DNA of 64,000 bases from Wurfbainia villosa (taxonomy: Eukaryota > Streptophyta > Magnoliopsida > Zingiberales > Zingiberaceae): NCBI GenBank assembly GCA_025175895.1, contig CM045997.1:103092479-103156478 (forward strand), in the 5' to 3' direction. Below are positions 36,801 through 47,076 of the stretch, piece after piece; positions within the stretch are counted from its first letter, which is position 1; each line of letters opens with the position of its first letter. Both the position numbers and the translations under genes were made by a program. The notes beneath the pieces are model-generated. The model was not told the origin of the DNA, did no database searches, and was given only the letters and a program-made list of their open reading frames with translations.

Positions 36801-39800
36801 CCGATATTCCCATCGCTCTTCGGAAAGGTACACGCTTCACTCGTAATCCTTCTCCACATTATGTTTCTTCGAGTTACCATCGCCTTTCTCCTTTTATTAT
36901 TCTCGCTTTCTCCTTGTCGCCTGCTTTCTTCCAAAGATCCGCAGGAGATGATTTGCCCATCCAGATGGAAACAAAGCTATGCCGAAAATCGATGCCTTAC
37001 AGAGTCAGGACTTGGGATCTCGCCTCTACCACCGTGAAAGTCATTGTTGGGTCGCGATGGGTATATACAAAGAAGGTTAGACGCATTTTAACTGACGACT
37101 TAAGGCTCGCCTTGTTGCTAAAGTTTATACTCAGATCTTCTGATCGATTACGGGGACACATTTTCTCCTCGCTGCCAAGATGTCCTCTATACGCTTATTC
37201 ATGTCCCATCACGCGATTCAACACCGGTCTCTTTATCACTGACATCAAGAATGCGTCTTACACGGTGACCGCTCAAGAAGTCTATACGGAGCAACCTCCG
37301 TGTTTCATTTCAGTGGGAGTCTTCTAGTCTTGTGCGTCGCCATGAAAATCTTTATACGGTCTCAAGCAAATACCCAGAGCATGGTTCTAGATTCAAGATT
37401 GTAATTCAACACGGCATGACTCGAGCGAGGTCGACCATTCTCGCTTTTATCGCCACTCATCTACTAGTCAGATCTACCTAGTGGTTTATGTTGATGATAT
37501 TGTCATCACTGTAGTGATCATCTCGGATCTCACAGGTGAAACAACATCTTTCAAACATTTCCAAACAAAGGATCTCGGCAGACTTAAATACTTCTCGGGA
37601 TGATGACACTGTAAATGGGGATCATTATATCTCAAAGGAAGTATGCAATGGATATTCTAGAAGAAACAGGAATGTTAAACTCAAAGACAGTTGACAACCC
37701 TATGAATCCTAATGTCAAGCTCCTACCAAATCAGGGGAGCCTCTACTAGATCCTGAACGATACAGGCGATTAGTAGGAAGACTAAGTTACCTTACCGTTA
37801 CTCGTCTAGATATCTCATTTGCAGTAAGTGTAGTAAGTCAGTTTCTCAATTCTCCGTGTAAAGAACATTGGGATGCTGTGATTCACATTGTTCGATATAT
37901 CAGAGGCGCTCCAGGAAAAGGTCTTTTGTATGAAGACAAAGGACATACTCGAGTCATAGGATATTCTGATGCAGACTGAGCAGGATCTCCCATTGATAGG
38001 AGATAACTTTCTTGGAAAAGCAAAAAGCAGAATGTTATGGCAAGATCCAGTGCAGAGGCAGAGTATCGAGCTATGACCATAGCTAGTCAAGAACTTATAT
38101 GGCTCAAACAGTTGCTTCAGGAGCTAAGATTTGGAGACGTTACACAAATGTCACTTATATGTGATAATCAAGCCGCCATACATATCGCCTTAAATTCAAT
38201 TTTTCATGAGAGGACAAAGCATATTGAAGTCGACTGTCACTTTGTCAGAGAGAAAGTCATATCCGGAGAAATATCTACTAGTTTTGTAAACTCACATGAT
38301 CAGCTAGCAGATATATTTACTAAGTCACTGATAGGTCCCCGAATTGACTACATATGTAACAAGTTGGGTGCATATAATTTATATTCTTCAGCTTGAGGGG
38401 GAGTGTTAGAATATTATAGATATTACTAGGAATAATTTATTATCCCTAAATATCATTAGGAATAATTATTTTCTAGGATAGAATTTGATTTATTTTTAGG
38501 ATAGGGTTTGATTTATTCCGTTGAATAAGTCCTAATCTTGTATATAAATAGGGCTTCCTTCATGTAATTTAGGTAATTCCTATGTTACGAAATAACAGAT
38601 ATTATAGTTTTGTTTTCACAATAAATGAAATGCATATTAAATTTCTAAAAATGAGCTAGTGTTAAAAATGATCTAGTTTTTGGAGATTTTTTTTTTTAAA
38701 TATAACCCATAGAGGAACATTAAACAATTAGGACATTAAGGGTCTATCAAATTATGATGGGGATTCTACCATTCTAAGAGACATGTAACCCAAGTAAGCC
38801 TTCTCCGGTTTAGACTCACTACTTTAGTATTGGAGCAATTGCATGGGTACCTCCCTTGTGCTAATCAAGGATTTTGCTAAAAATTGCTAGAGCATGAAAG
38901 GGATCATCATTGCTGATACAATTCATAAAGGAAATGTAGAAAGTAGCATTTAGTAGCACACAACAGGGATTGGGTTGTCAATCTATGTTGCCTGAAACGA
39001 GTAGTTTTTATTGGTCCTGCATGGGTCTAGCGTCGATACCCTTTTTGCACTAACGCTCGCAAAGCCACAAGGCAGAAGTAGCCTTGCAGAGGCCACCATG
39101 AGGTCATCACAACCTTGCCATGAACTTGTGGTGACTTCGCAGAGGCCTATCGAGGTCACTGTGATCTTGCAGTTTACTTGCTTGCGACAACTTCGTTTGG
39201 CCACAACCTAAGTTTTTTTTTCTTTTTAAAATGTTCTTTTAAGTTTTTTTTATCATTTTAGAATATTTATAAGGTTTGGAGTTTAGGATTTAAAGCAGTT
39301 AATTTTTTCCTTATTTATTTTTTTAGTCAATTAATTCCTTTTCTTTTGGTAATTTTTTTCTCTCTTTCATTTGTTTCTTTTTTTCTTTCATCAGTTTACA
39401 AAATAAACAATAAAAAATAAGGATTAAGAGAAAAAATCTCTTTAAGGATGAAGGCGAAGACAAAATTATTACAAAAAATATCTACAACAATCAAATACTA
39501 ATGAAAATATTTTTTAATTAATATATTTTATATTTAAAAAAAAACACTTTAAAGAATTAGGATTGTCATTGTCATTAGGATCGCCATTAATTAATACATG
39601 CTTAGCAGTTTGAGGTTTATATGAAGGCGATATTGATGCGGCAACGTATTTTCTACCTCCTTTTGGGAGAATGATGACGTCATGGTGGCTTGGGGTCTTC
39701 TCCGGCCGCAACAGTAAAAAAAATGATGACTATGAAGCGAGCAACAGAGAATGATGAAATAAGGTTTAACGTGGTTCGGAATTCCAATTCCTACTCAACG

Positions 39801-42800
39801 GGATGAGCTCTAGAGCGAGCTCTGGTGCTAGACATCTTCACTATCAAATTCCTCCTTCTCGGAAGTGCTTCCGGAGGTGGTGAAAACCTCTTACAAACAA
39901 GAAGTGTGTGTAGAGAGAATGAGTAAAGCTACTAGGATTATCCGCCTTCGTGCTTCCTTTCCAATCCTCTTCTCCTGAAGGTTGATCTTCGTTCAGCAAA
40001 CTCCTGCCCCTCTGACGGTCAGTAAGTGAGCGAGGGTGAGAACCAGAGAGAGAGCGAGAGCTCCAAAACTGATGTGTAGAGATGTTTCTTCAATGGAATC
40101 GATCCCCCTCCTCTTCCTTCCTTCCCCCCTTTTATACCTGTTACTCTTGGATCCAGTTGTGATGTAACAAACTACCGTCCACGTGGAAGGTCCTCCATCC
40201 TGAGGAATAATTCTGTTGCAATATTAATAAATGGAAACCCTTGAGAATCTTATGTGGGGGTCCTAGTTTGTGATGTGACGTAACAAACTCTTGCGAAGGA
40301 GCATGACGAGGAGCATCTTCCCCTTTTCTGGTTTGTTCAGGCCGAGATGTATATATGACTCGCCGAGTTGATATTTGACCCCGTTTTGGCCACAAGGCCT
40401 TCACACTCACAACTCCCTTAATTTTCCAAGTCATTTCCCGGCTTACTTCCCCGGGTTACTCATCCGGTTTCTTTTTTACCATTGGACTTCTCCGTCCTAC
40501 CCCGGGTTGCCACCTCATCAACTCGGTCTATTTCCCTGAGTCGGATCTAATCAGACCAGGTTGTATATCCTACACTGCATTCCTCCTTTCAGACTTCACC
40601 TTAACGGTCGTGATTCCTTTATCCAACTCATAAGTCATGTTATAGCAGTATCATTAGCCACCCACCAAAATAGTCAAACGAAGCTCTGAGTTTGACTTTC
40701 TAAGTGAGAAACCCCCTTCTTCGTCATCTTCTTTCAGCCCCACCTCACTCAACTCCTCATCTTCTTACCGATAACTTATCGGGCTAAGATTTTACTTTCC
40801 CCTACTTACCTTAAGTATATTAAACGTTTTACTGGGCTAATGTACCCCGCTTCCCCATCTTCAGAGGGAAGTTTAAAAGCGAAACCCTCGGCGATCCCTT
40901 CGTCATACGCGCATTTCTTCTCCTTCTTCTTTGACGCTTCTTCTCTCGCCTGACGACTTTCGCCAGAGAGTGTTTTATACCTAGACTTTCGACACTTAGG
41001 AGTCTTCTTTCCCCAAACGAACGCCTCTCCTCAATCACAAGTAAGTGCCCTCCTTGCCTTCCCTGCTATGGCTCCGAAAAACCCTAGCTCGACCCCTTGG
41101 TACGAAGATACCATCATGCGTAAAACAGTCACCATTACTTCTTTGATACTAAAGACTTGTTTATAGCTTCTACTATAAACTGTCGTTTTGTTTCTAACTC
41201 CTTCCGGCCACATTGTCCCCCCTCGGCTATCACTGCTTCTTCTCCGAGCAGTTAATCAATGGCCTTCGCCTGCCTGTGCCCCCCATTTACTTTGAACTAT
41301 TAGAATTCTACCAATTACCTGTTAACCAGTTAGCCCCTAATGTCTTTCGAATACTGACAGACACTGTAATAGTTTTTAAACACCTAGGGCTCCCCTTGTC
41401 CCTGTTAATGTTTCATTGTTTGTTCCAGTTGAAATCTTTCAAAGAGGACACCTTTTATTTTGCTAGCCGCCCTGAATGTTAATTCTTTACCAATATACCC
41501 TCCTCCCACAAAGGTTGGAGGGACTTGTACTTTTTTGCCCAGCTTCCTACCTCCCTTCCTTATTCTGAACCGTGGAAGACTGCTCTTCTAGACTTACCCC
41601 CTTTTCAAGACTATAGGCTTCAGTGTCCCTTTGTAGAAGTTCATGAGGTGTTGAAGGAACACCGGTACAATTCTGATCTCCTCCTAGAGGTCCACCTTAT
41701 GAGCCATTATGAGTTATCCCCCTCCACTTGGATGATCCGGTCGTCATAGGTAGGATATTGCCAACACCTAATACCTAACGTCTACTTAATTCTTATGGCT
41801 ATTATCTATTGTTTTGGCTGTCTTATATTGCAGACGGCCTGATGAAAAGGGTTGGAGATAGTGGAGAGAAGATCATCACCAATAAATCCTCCAAGAAACG
41901 GACAAAGGGAAAGGCTCCCATTCTCTCCCCCTTTCCCTGCAAAAAACTCTGCCCGCGCTAAGGGAGTGCCCCCAGCTCTTCTACCCTTCTAGTATCCTCC
42001 TCCTCTCGTACCCCTACTCCCCCTCCTGTTAAGCTCAACAGACGCCACCGTCTCTTCATTTCTGAGCCTTCGGTCCCCCCTTTACTCACTCGCGAGGAGC
42101 CCTCTCCTTCACTACCTACTTCTTCCCCTTCCTCCTCCTCGGGCAGGGAAATTGATCTTCCCACGTTTTCTCCTCCTCCCATAGCTCCTATAGAATTATC
42201 TCCTTCGCCTTCTCCCACCCTCGATTCTGTCTCTCTCGATCCTTCCTTGCTTGAGGAAGAACTTCCCCTTCCCATGGGAGATATCCCTCCCTTGAATCCT
42301 CCTACCGTCACCCTCGGATCTATGCTCAAGATCCGTAGTACATAAGAGGTAAAACTCTTTAACTAATCAGGCATACAAGGCCCCTGGAACGTATGCACAA
42401 GAATATATTCGAGGTATAGTTCCTTACCCTCCTTGTACTTAAAATATCCTAGTATTTACCTCTATAATATTTCTTCTCCTTTCTTAGGTAGCCAATAATT
42501 ATAACGAAACTGCTTGATATTTGGCTGCATATCAGTCTACCATGGCAACTCGCCATAGCGCCTCCCAAACCCAGCAAAAAAAACTAACTCGGCAGCTAGC
42601 TGAGAGTAAACAGAGGGAGATTGCTTTAGCTGCCCATTGCGAGGAGCTGACGACTCAATTGGCAGCAAAGAAGCATGAAAAAGAAGAAACCCTGAAGAAG
42701 AACAATGCCCTTCACCACCAGTTGTTCCTACAAATTGACAAAATTTAGCACGCCGATGCTCTGGCCTAGGAACTGTTGGAGCATAAAGTTCAACTCAAGG

Positions 42801-45800
42801 AGGCGGAGGCTAGAGCATCCAGATCCTCGGCTGCCCTCCAACAGGCCCAATCAAGCAATAAAACTTTGGAGGGCTCCCTATCAGTAATGCCGAACACAGT
42901 TAGAGAGCCTCTCCTCCAAAATATCTACCTTTTCTGAGGCTTTGACAGACATTATAGGGCAACTGTAGGCACTGCAAAAAGAATATGATCAAGCTATAAC
43001 TTTCCTGGGCCAACACGCTATAACCGCCGCCAAAGAAAGGGATGCTCTTGTCACTCAGGTGACCAATAATGAAGCTCAATGGAAAGAGCGGGAGGAGGAA
43101 TTGCTGATAAAATGCGCCAACAAAGGGGTAGAGTTGTTCATTTTAGGCTTCAACGGGGCCAATAAACAACATGCTGCCCATGGCTGTCCCCCTCCGAGTA
43201 CAGACATAAGCTATCTAAATGCGGAGGTTGCCATGGAAGAATATCCAGAAGAGGTCTTTGAGTTGTAATTTTTGATCTTGATATATATATCATTTGATTA
43301 AGGGGATAAGAGCTATTCAAGATTGATCCGACTGCGGTGCAGGGTAACTCAACAAATGATCAGCCTCCACCTCAAACTAAACTCTTGCCAACACAGTAGT
43401 TCCAGACACCAGGAGGTCCTTCCGACCTCCTTTTTTTTCCCGTGGCACCCTCCTGCAGCTCTGCTACAACTTATAAGGGGTCTCCCTCCTTCACCGGTCG
43501 AACACTCCTCTTCCTCCACCTCAGGTTGAGGTCCCTCGACCTCGAACACTGGCTGGGGTTCCCCCTCTTAGGGTAGTCCTACTATCCCATTCAGAAGAGG
43601 AGTCTTTTGCTGACTCTTCCAGTACTGTCCGATCTTTGTGAATAATAAAGTTCTGGTTGACTGAATATATTTGTTATATTTATAAAAAAGAAAAAAATAT
43701 TAAGTTCAACATAACCGCCATAATCGCCCGAACCTTTCCTGCAGGATAAATATTTTAATACTTGATCCATTCTAAAGGACTAGCAATGTACAGCGAAATG
43801 GGGAAGCATCATAAGAAAACCTCTGCATTATGATCGGATTGTGCTAGCCAAATATTTACTTCTGCGGTAGGATTTGAACGGTTATTTCATTATTAACGCA
43901 TCTAACTACCCCCTCGTCTTCCCATCCTATCAGCTTTTACTTTCTTCATTTTCTAAGAGGGCAAATCAATACCCCCTTTTCCTCTATAAAAACTTTCGGC
44001 ACCGGCTTTTACTTGTATACTCTTCCATTCTTCTACCTTCTAAATGACAGACACTTTAGAGCAAGGGAGCAACTCTCCTTCACTTGAGCCAGGTGCAGTG
44101 GATCAACAACGTATACAAGAGCTGGAAGAGCTAGTGAGGGACCTGAGGAGTCGTCTGTAGTCAGCCTCCACTCGCAACTACTCCCTACGACAAGAGCTGG
44201 CTGTGGCTCAACGGGCCCTATCAAAACACTAGTTCATGCACCAGTCTCACGTCAGACGACTTCTTGCCATCTCAAGCCATCGCAGTGCTCCGACATTACC
44301 TCCAGAGAGAATCATCCACGAAGCTCCTTAGTTTTTCGTATACTAGGATGTATTTTCTTTACTTCTCTTAAGAAGTTATGCATGTAACCCTTTCCTTCAG
44401 CAATAAAACTCTTATTTTGAGAAAATACTAGGGTGTACCTCTTCTTTCTAAAAATCGATTTTCCGAGATAAGTAAAATGTCATAGCACCACCCTGCAACA
44501 ACAGAAACTCGTCAATCTCATGCCAACGTCCCCTTTGATCCTTTAGCACAAGTCCGTCGTAACAACCTTCACTTACCTTAGGTCTGGCCCCATGCAGGGA
44601 TGAAATTAAGCTGTAACAGATAAAGACGATCTTACTTTGGCTCCTCCTGGATCGTAACAAGACTTTTTACACGTGAAGGAGTAAATGCTCCTTCCTAGAT
44701 GATATTGTTTAGGTAGATGGGACACGTGAAAGAGTAAATGCTAAACTAAAATTTTGGCGGAAAATATTAGAAGTGAAAAGTTTTAGGCTTAGTAGAGTTA
44801 AGACAGAATATATGGAATTTAAGTTTAGCAATATTAGACATAATGAGACAAGTGTTAAGATAAGAGATGACGAGTTATCTAGAACTGAAAGCTTTAAATA
44901 TTTAGGAATATTTTTGCAAAGTGATGGAGGGATTGAGAGAGATGTTTTACATAGAATACAAACAAGATGGTTGAAATGGAGGAAAGCGTCGGGTGTTTTA
45001 TGTGATCGTAAAGTACCTCTAAAATTGAAATGGAAGTTCTACAAAATGGCGGTTAGATATGTTATGTTATATAACGCTGAATGTTGGACTACGACTCGAG
45101 CACATGAGCAAAATATGAGAGTGGTAGAGATGAGGATGTTAAGGTGGATGTGCGGATATACGAGAATGGACAAAATAAGAAATGAGAGTATTAGAGAAAA
45201 AATCAAAGTTGCATTTATTGAAGGAAAGTTCCGAGAGATGCGTTTAAGATGGTACGAACATGCACTTAGCCGACCAATAAATGTTCCAGTTAGGCGATGG
45301 AAACAATGACAAATATACATATCAAACGAGGAAGAGGAAGACCAAAAAAGACTTAGTTAGCAGCAATAAAATAAGATAAAATTTATTTAAGTATAGATGA
45401 TGATATAGTAGGGGATAAAGTCCAATGGCGTAGAAGGATTCATATAGCCAACTCCACCTGGAATAAGACTTTGTTGTTGTTGTATAGTTGACCTAGAGCT
45501 TTCAACCAAGGAAAGAAAAACAGATGATTTATACCTTGAATTTAAATTGGGCACATCGCATTCAATCGTATACAATGAGCCCAAGAATTATGTAAGTTAT
45601 TAGAAACAATTATTTAATCTTGTAACTAGTTTTTCTTTTTTTGCCAGAAAACTTGCAATCTGAACTGATCTCTTTAATGATCTATCTCCAGATGATTGTA
45701 GGAAGCTTCAAACCAAACACTTTCAAGAATCGACTGGACAAACCCAGCCAGCCAGCAGAATTTACAGCCTTTCCAGTGACTACAAGTTTAACAGCTGCAA

Positions 45801-45994
45801 GGCCTATTTCACAGGCCAACCCCGACGATGACTGTGAGACACCCACCTCATCCTTACATGGACACAGCCGCTCCGAGAACATTGTGCGCGAACCCATTCC
45901 GAGCACTACTCTCCATCAGACCAGTTGGCATGGTCTGCAATCTCCAGACCACAAGCCTTCCCCCGATATTAACATATGTCTACATGGAGAATAA
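21861..45994 (+). CDS. AT-hook motif nuclear-localized protein (AHL, type II), five exons
   Basis: Exons: 21861-22263, 22532-22599, 22702-22833, 23967-24128 and 45692-45994. All introns are GT-AG and phases are consistent, giving 355 aa plus stop. The first AT-hook is RGRPRKYG (residues 81-88), the second RGRPRG (119-124). A PPC/DUF296 domain (about 140-265) includes FTPHVVTIATGE, GPRAVCILSANG, GRFEIL (202-207), GLISVSLAGPDGRVIGGGVAGLL and, in exon 5, MIVGSF. The protein ends PDINICLHGE, as AHL proteins commonly end in a DIN-plus-hydrophobic tail. AHL proteins bind AT-rich DNA in the nucleus through the hooks and form multimers through PPC, modulating growth and development genes. Two hooks plus an intron-containing gene fit type II. 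The first three introns are 268, 102 and 1133 bp; intron 4 is 21,563 bp of mostly transposons. All conserved PPC words are intact, so it looks functional if intron 4 is spliced. Confidence 0.9.
25094..26077 (+). repeat. LTR of gypsy palindrome, left arm
   Basis: 984 bp, TGATACTGCTGTTA ... CCGCATCA. It is followed by the primer site TTGGCGCCGTCTATGGGAAC at 26079-26098, of the kind seen in Athila/Tat elements. The inverted counterpart is 32018-33001. Confidence 0.88.
26118..27010 (+). pseudogene. Gypsy gag, left arm (frameshifted)
   Basis: The ATG at 26118 lies 20 bp after the primer site. The 257-codon frame contains the retrotransposon gag core: PSSYFRNPQVDKYDGTTDPEEHL, then SVQKWFNTLPPGSI and FADFQGMFRQEFA (residues about 128-215). 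After about 26880 the gag continues in another frame (LLRKPAASYEELLSRAEKYINEEEG, to about 27010), showing a frameshift. Gag would coat the element RNA; this copy cannot make the full protein. Confidence 0.8.
27660..29076 (+). pseudogene. Gypsy protease-to-reverse transcriptase remnant, left arm
   Basis: The protease tail words VDAPSTYNAILGRPFL are at about 27940-27990. Reverse transcriptase begins near 28410 (EEVDTLLKENHVKEIQFPEWVSNVVLVPKPS) and runs with stops and shifts to the catalytic YVDD box inside VEVYVDDILVKS (about 28820-28855), then FLGYIVTEKGL. The frame ends at the palindrome junction, so the thumb, RNase H and integrase are missing. Confidence 0.8.
29101..29760 (-). pseudogene. 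Gypsy reverse transcriptase remnant, right arm
   Basis: On the minus strand, 29760-29386 reads the RT fingers and palm (WRMCIDFRDLNKACPKDCYPLPRID, then YQGYHQIPL). After a frameshift 29417-29205 holds the YVDD box in VEVYVDDILVKSK. This arm preserves the palm better than the left arm does. It ends at the palindrome centre. Confidence 0.82.
29761..31665 (-). pseudogene. Degenerate gag-protease stretch, right arm
   Basis: The minus-strand counterpart of 26430-28410. A retroviral-type aspartic protease word VLVDSGSSVNILF (within 30333-30545) is intact, while much of the rest diverges in short islands and is full of stops. Confidence 0.65.
31666..31977 (-). pseudogene. Gypsy gag N-terminus, right arm
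   Basis: Its first 70 residues match the left-arm gag start (EENPITILPSQLRAMVDTA). A frameshift then disrupts it. The ATG lies about 20 bp from the primer site next to the LTR at 32018. Confidence 0.75.
32018..33001 (-). repeat. LTR of gypsy palindrome, right arm
   Basis: 984 bp, inverted copy of 25094-26077; TGATGCGGTAC ... CAGCAGTATCA as read on plus. The complement of the primer site (GACGGCGCCAAC) abuts it at 32006-32017. Confidence 0.88.
33383..33576 (+). repeat. Element D 5' LTR and primer site
   Basis: 194 bp, followed at once by TGGTATCAGAGC (33577-33588). A TATATAAATAGG box lies about 60 bp before the LTR end and probably serves as its TATA element. Confidence 0.93.
34409..35274 (+). 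pseudogene. Element D gag (one in-frame stop)
   Basis: ATG at 34409 starts MATSKLDFPVF; a TGA at 34523-34525 interrupts the frame, which is otherwise open to 35272. It holds a UBN2-type copia gag domain (about 34480-34990) and a single CCHC zinc knuckle CNHCHRPGHTIDKCW near 35130-35175. About 287 codons, normal for copia gag. Confidence 0.85.
35385..36496 (+). pseudogene. Element D protease and integrase
   Basis: The aspartic protease site WVLDSGATDHITG starts near 35391, with the catalytic Asp at 35401. A GAG-pre-integrase word HAQLRHPGLDKL follows (about 35770), then a frameshift, and then the integrase core from 35924: HSDIWGP (first Asp), LQSDNAREY (second Asp), QQNGVVECKNR (Glu), giving the DDE triad. 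Integrase would join the cDNA to the genome. Frameshifts before and after make it inactive. Confidence 0.85.
36950..38396 (+). pseudogene. Element D reverse transcriptase and RNase H
   Basis: Reverse transcriptase pieces are scattered over frames: KARLVAKVYTQ (about 37105), YVDDIVIT (37487-37510) and HLSNIFQTKDLGRLKYF (about 37550-37600). RNase H is better kept in 38037-38396: SSAEAEYRAM, LICDNQAAIHIA, HERTKHIEVDCHFVREK and QLADIFTKSL. The frame ends just before the purine tract. Confidence 0.85.
38404..38597 (+). repeat. Element D 3' LTR
   Basis: 194 bp, five transitions away from the 5' LTR, followed by the duplicate gatat at 38598-38602. Confidence 0.93.
38598..39633. other. Unique intron sequence between D and E
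   Basis: AT-rich with long T runs at 39210-39420. No coding or repeat structure is recognised. Confidence 0.5.
39634..40653 (-). repeat. Element E LTR (3' LTR in minus orientation)
   Basis: About 1020 bp with termini like the 984-bp palindrome LTR, and a shared internal word CGTGGTTCGGAAT (39769-39781). Flanks gatat and ttagc do not match. Next to it on the minus strand is the purine-rich GGTGGGTGGCTAA. Confidence 0.65.
41213..43268 (+). pseudogene. Antisense extra ORF: putative gypsy-type transposon (PF04195-like) protein, broken
   Basis: Frames at 41213-41482 and 41525-41749 read FFSEQLINGLRLPVPPIYFELLEFYQLPVNQLAPNVFRIL and later SSHKGWRDLYFF, typical of plant 'putative gypsy type transposon' domains. 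A Pro/Ser-rich spacer (41880-42345) and a coiled-coil tail follow (42521-42748, then 43059-43268 with EAQWKEREEELL and an acidic end at a TAA). Short gaps starting with GTAGG-like words suggest introns, as in host-like spliced ORFs. The function of these proteins is unknown; they travel with Tat-type elements. Confidence 0.55.
44042..44330 (+). pseudogene. Small coiled-coil ORF remnant in element E
   Basis: ATG at 44044 gives a short acidic/coiled-coil frame (QQRIQELEELVRDLRSRL) closed by TAG after 39 codons; similar wording continues past the stop (NYSLRQELAVAQRAL). A TATAAAA box lies about 60 bp upstream (near 43985). It looks like a second small ORF of the element; function unknown. Confidence 0.4.
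44690..45487 (+). mobile_element. RTE-type LINE, 5'-truncated 3' end
   Basis: The 178-codon frame 44773-45309 reads the C-terminal part of a LINE reverse transcriptase: FKYLGIFLQSDGGIERDVLHRIQTRWLKWRKASGVLCD, then AECWTTTRAHEQNMRVVEMRMLRWMCGYTRMDKIRNE. The element ends with a TTGTTGTTGT microsatellite (45473-45483) after ACCTGGAATAAGACTT, the 3' end typical of plant RTE LINEs. The 5' truncation at about 44690 is normal for target-primed insertion. Confidence 0.85.
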
Positions 45995-46820
45995 GGCTAA
46001 ACTACTTTGGCACTATCACACTCTTCTAACATGATCTAAGTTGACTTGGTTTTCTCAGATGCTAGGTTAGGAAAAGCTCAGCAGGTAGTCATTACTTAAA
46101 AATGCTGTCACTCCCAAATGTTTGGGCACCGATCGGATTTTCTACTTTGTTGTAATTGTTATTGTTTTACATGTCGAAGCTTGAGGATACTCGCATTCGT
46201 TTGGGTATTGCATTTGGCGGTAAGCTCTACTCCTGATTGATTGATTTCATGGCGACTGCTGAAGTAATGTCGAAGATTAGTTTGAATTTTGAGCTGTTTC
46301 TTCATGCTTACCTATATCAGATTTTGAACATCACCTTTGTCTTGTGGTATGGTATGTCATTGTAAACCCTTTGCAAATGTACGATCGAATGCGATGAAAG
46401 GATTCGACAATGCTGCTGCAATCAAATGTGTCGTCGAAAATACCATCGCAACTGAGCGTGCATAATTTTTTTTAAAAAAGTTGTGTATATATATCATCGC
46501 AACCGGTATTGTATGTTGCATTTTGCTCCATTTATGGGGTTCTCTCCCAAATGGGATTGACTTTTGAAAGTTAAGTTGTTGGGTAGCTAGGTGTTTTCAT
46601 TTTTCGATTTATTCCGACTATGAAAATTTTTTGTGAGATCGAATCAATATCTCTATAATAATCAAATTAAAGGACTCAATATTTGGTGCAAACTAAAAAT
46701 AAAAATAAAAAAAATATAAAGGAAATACAAAAATTAGGTGTCAAAGAGGAAAATAACCTCTAATAAGGTTAAATAATTGATTTACATCAAAAGTAGATGT
46801 ACTCCACGTTCATAATTCAG
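45995..46820 (+). other. AHL 3' UTR and downstream flank
   Basis: No further frame of note. T-rich stretches at 46130-46170 could mark the transcript end, but I cannot place a poly(A) site. Confidence 0.4.
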
Positions 46821-47076
46821 ACATATCGATTAAATAATTCCATAGAGATAACATGATGGCTAAGGTATAGCGGTGGTTGTTGAAGTGACATTGGTCGATT
46901 TTGGAAGAGGTCTAAAATTCTTTTTTGAATTCAGATGACTATTACGTATCTTGGTCACTACGTCAAAGTCCACAAGGTTCTTTGTGATTTACCTTCCTCA
47001 CAATGACTTTAGGACAGGTCGATGGGGACAGCTAAATTGACGGTTTAAATCTTTTGCAGAACATATCAATTAAATA
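46821..47076 (+). mobile_element. SINE-1 copy 1 with 16-bp target duplication
   Basis: A 224-bp body (46837-47060) is flanked by acatatcgattaaata and acatatcaattaaata (one mismatch). An A-box-like GATGGCTAAGGTA near the 5' end and a B-box-like GGTCGATTTTGG about 45 bp later indicate a tRNA-derived pol III promoter. The 3' end is AATCTTTTGCAG. Confidence 0.75.

Larger units (their letters stand above)
33383..38597 (+). mobile_element. Element D: full-length but decayed Ty1/copia retrotransposon
   Basis: Two 194-bp LTRs (33383-33576 and 38404-38597), TGTTAG...AACA, differ at five positions, all transitions. Target duplications gatat are perfect (33378-33382 and 38598-38602). A tRNA-Met primer site lies at 33577-33588 and a purine tract GAGGGGGAG at 38395-38403. 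Order gag, protease, integrase, reverse transcriptase, RNase H is the copia order. Many stops and frameshifts make it non-coding. About 2.6% LTR divergence suggests insertion on the order of a million years ago, assuming a usual plant rate. Confidence 0.95.
39634..44440 (-). mobile_element. Element E: 3' fragment of a Tat-type gypsy element with antisense extra ORF
   Basis: An LTR-like block 39634-40653 begins TGATGCGG and ends AGCAGTATCA as read on plus, the same termini as the gypsy palindrome LTR, so it is in minus orientation. To its right, where the 3' internal part should be, lies a plus-strand multi-exon-like ORF of the 'putative gypsy type transposon' family. Antisense extra ORFs next to the 3' LTR are known in Tat-lineage elements. 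No gag-pol is present and no second LTR or target duplication was found. The right limit is uncertain. Confidence 0.55.
24129..45691 (+). other. Giant intron 4 of the AHL gene
   Basis: The donor GTAAGG at 24129 follows SPIQ; the acceptor after TATCTCCAG (ending 45691) precedes MIVGSF, rejoining the PPC domain in phase 0. About 18-19 kb of it is transposon: a gypsy palindrome (25094-33001), copia D (33383-38597), gypsy fragment E (39634-about 44440) and a LINE tail (44690-45487). Unique remnants are 24129-25093, 33002-33382, 38598-39633 and 45488-45691. Intron retention would add 37 codons after residue 255 and stop at 24239. Confidence 0.85.
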
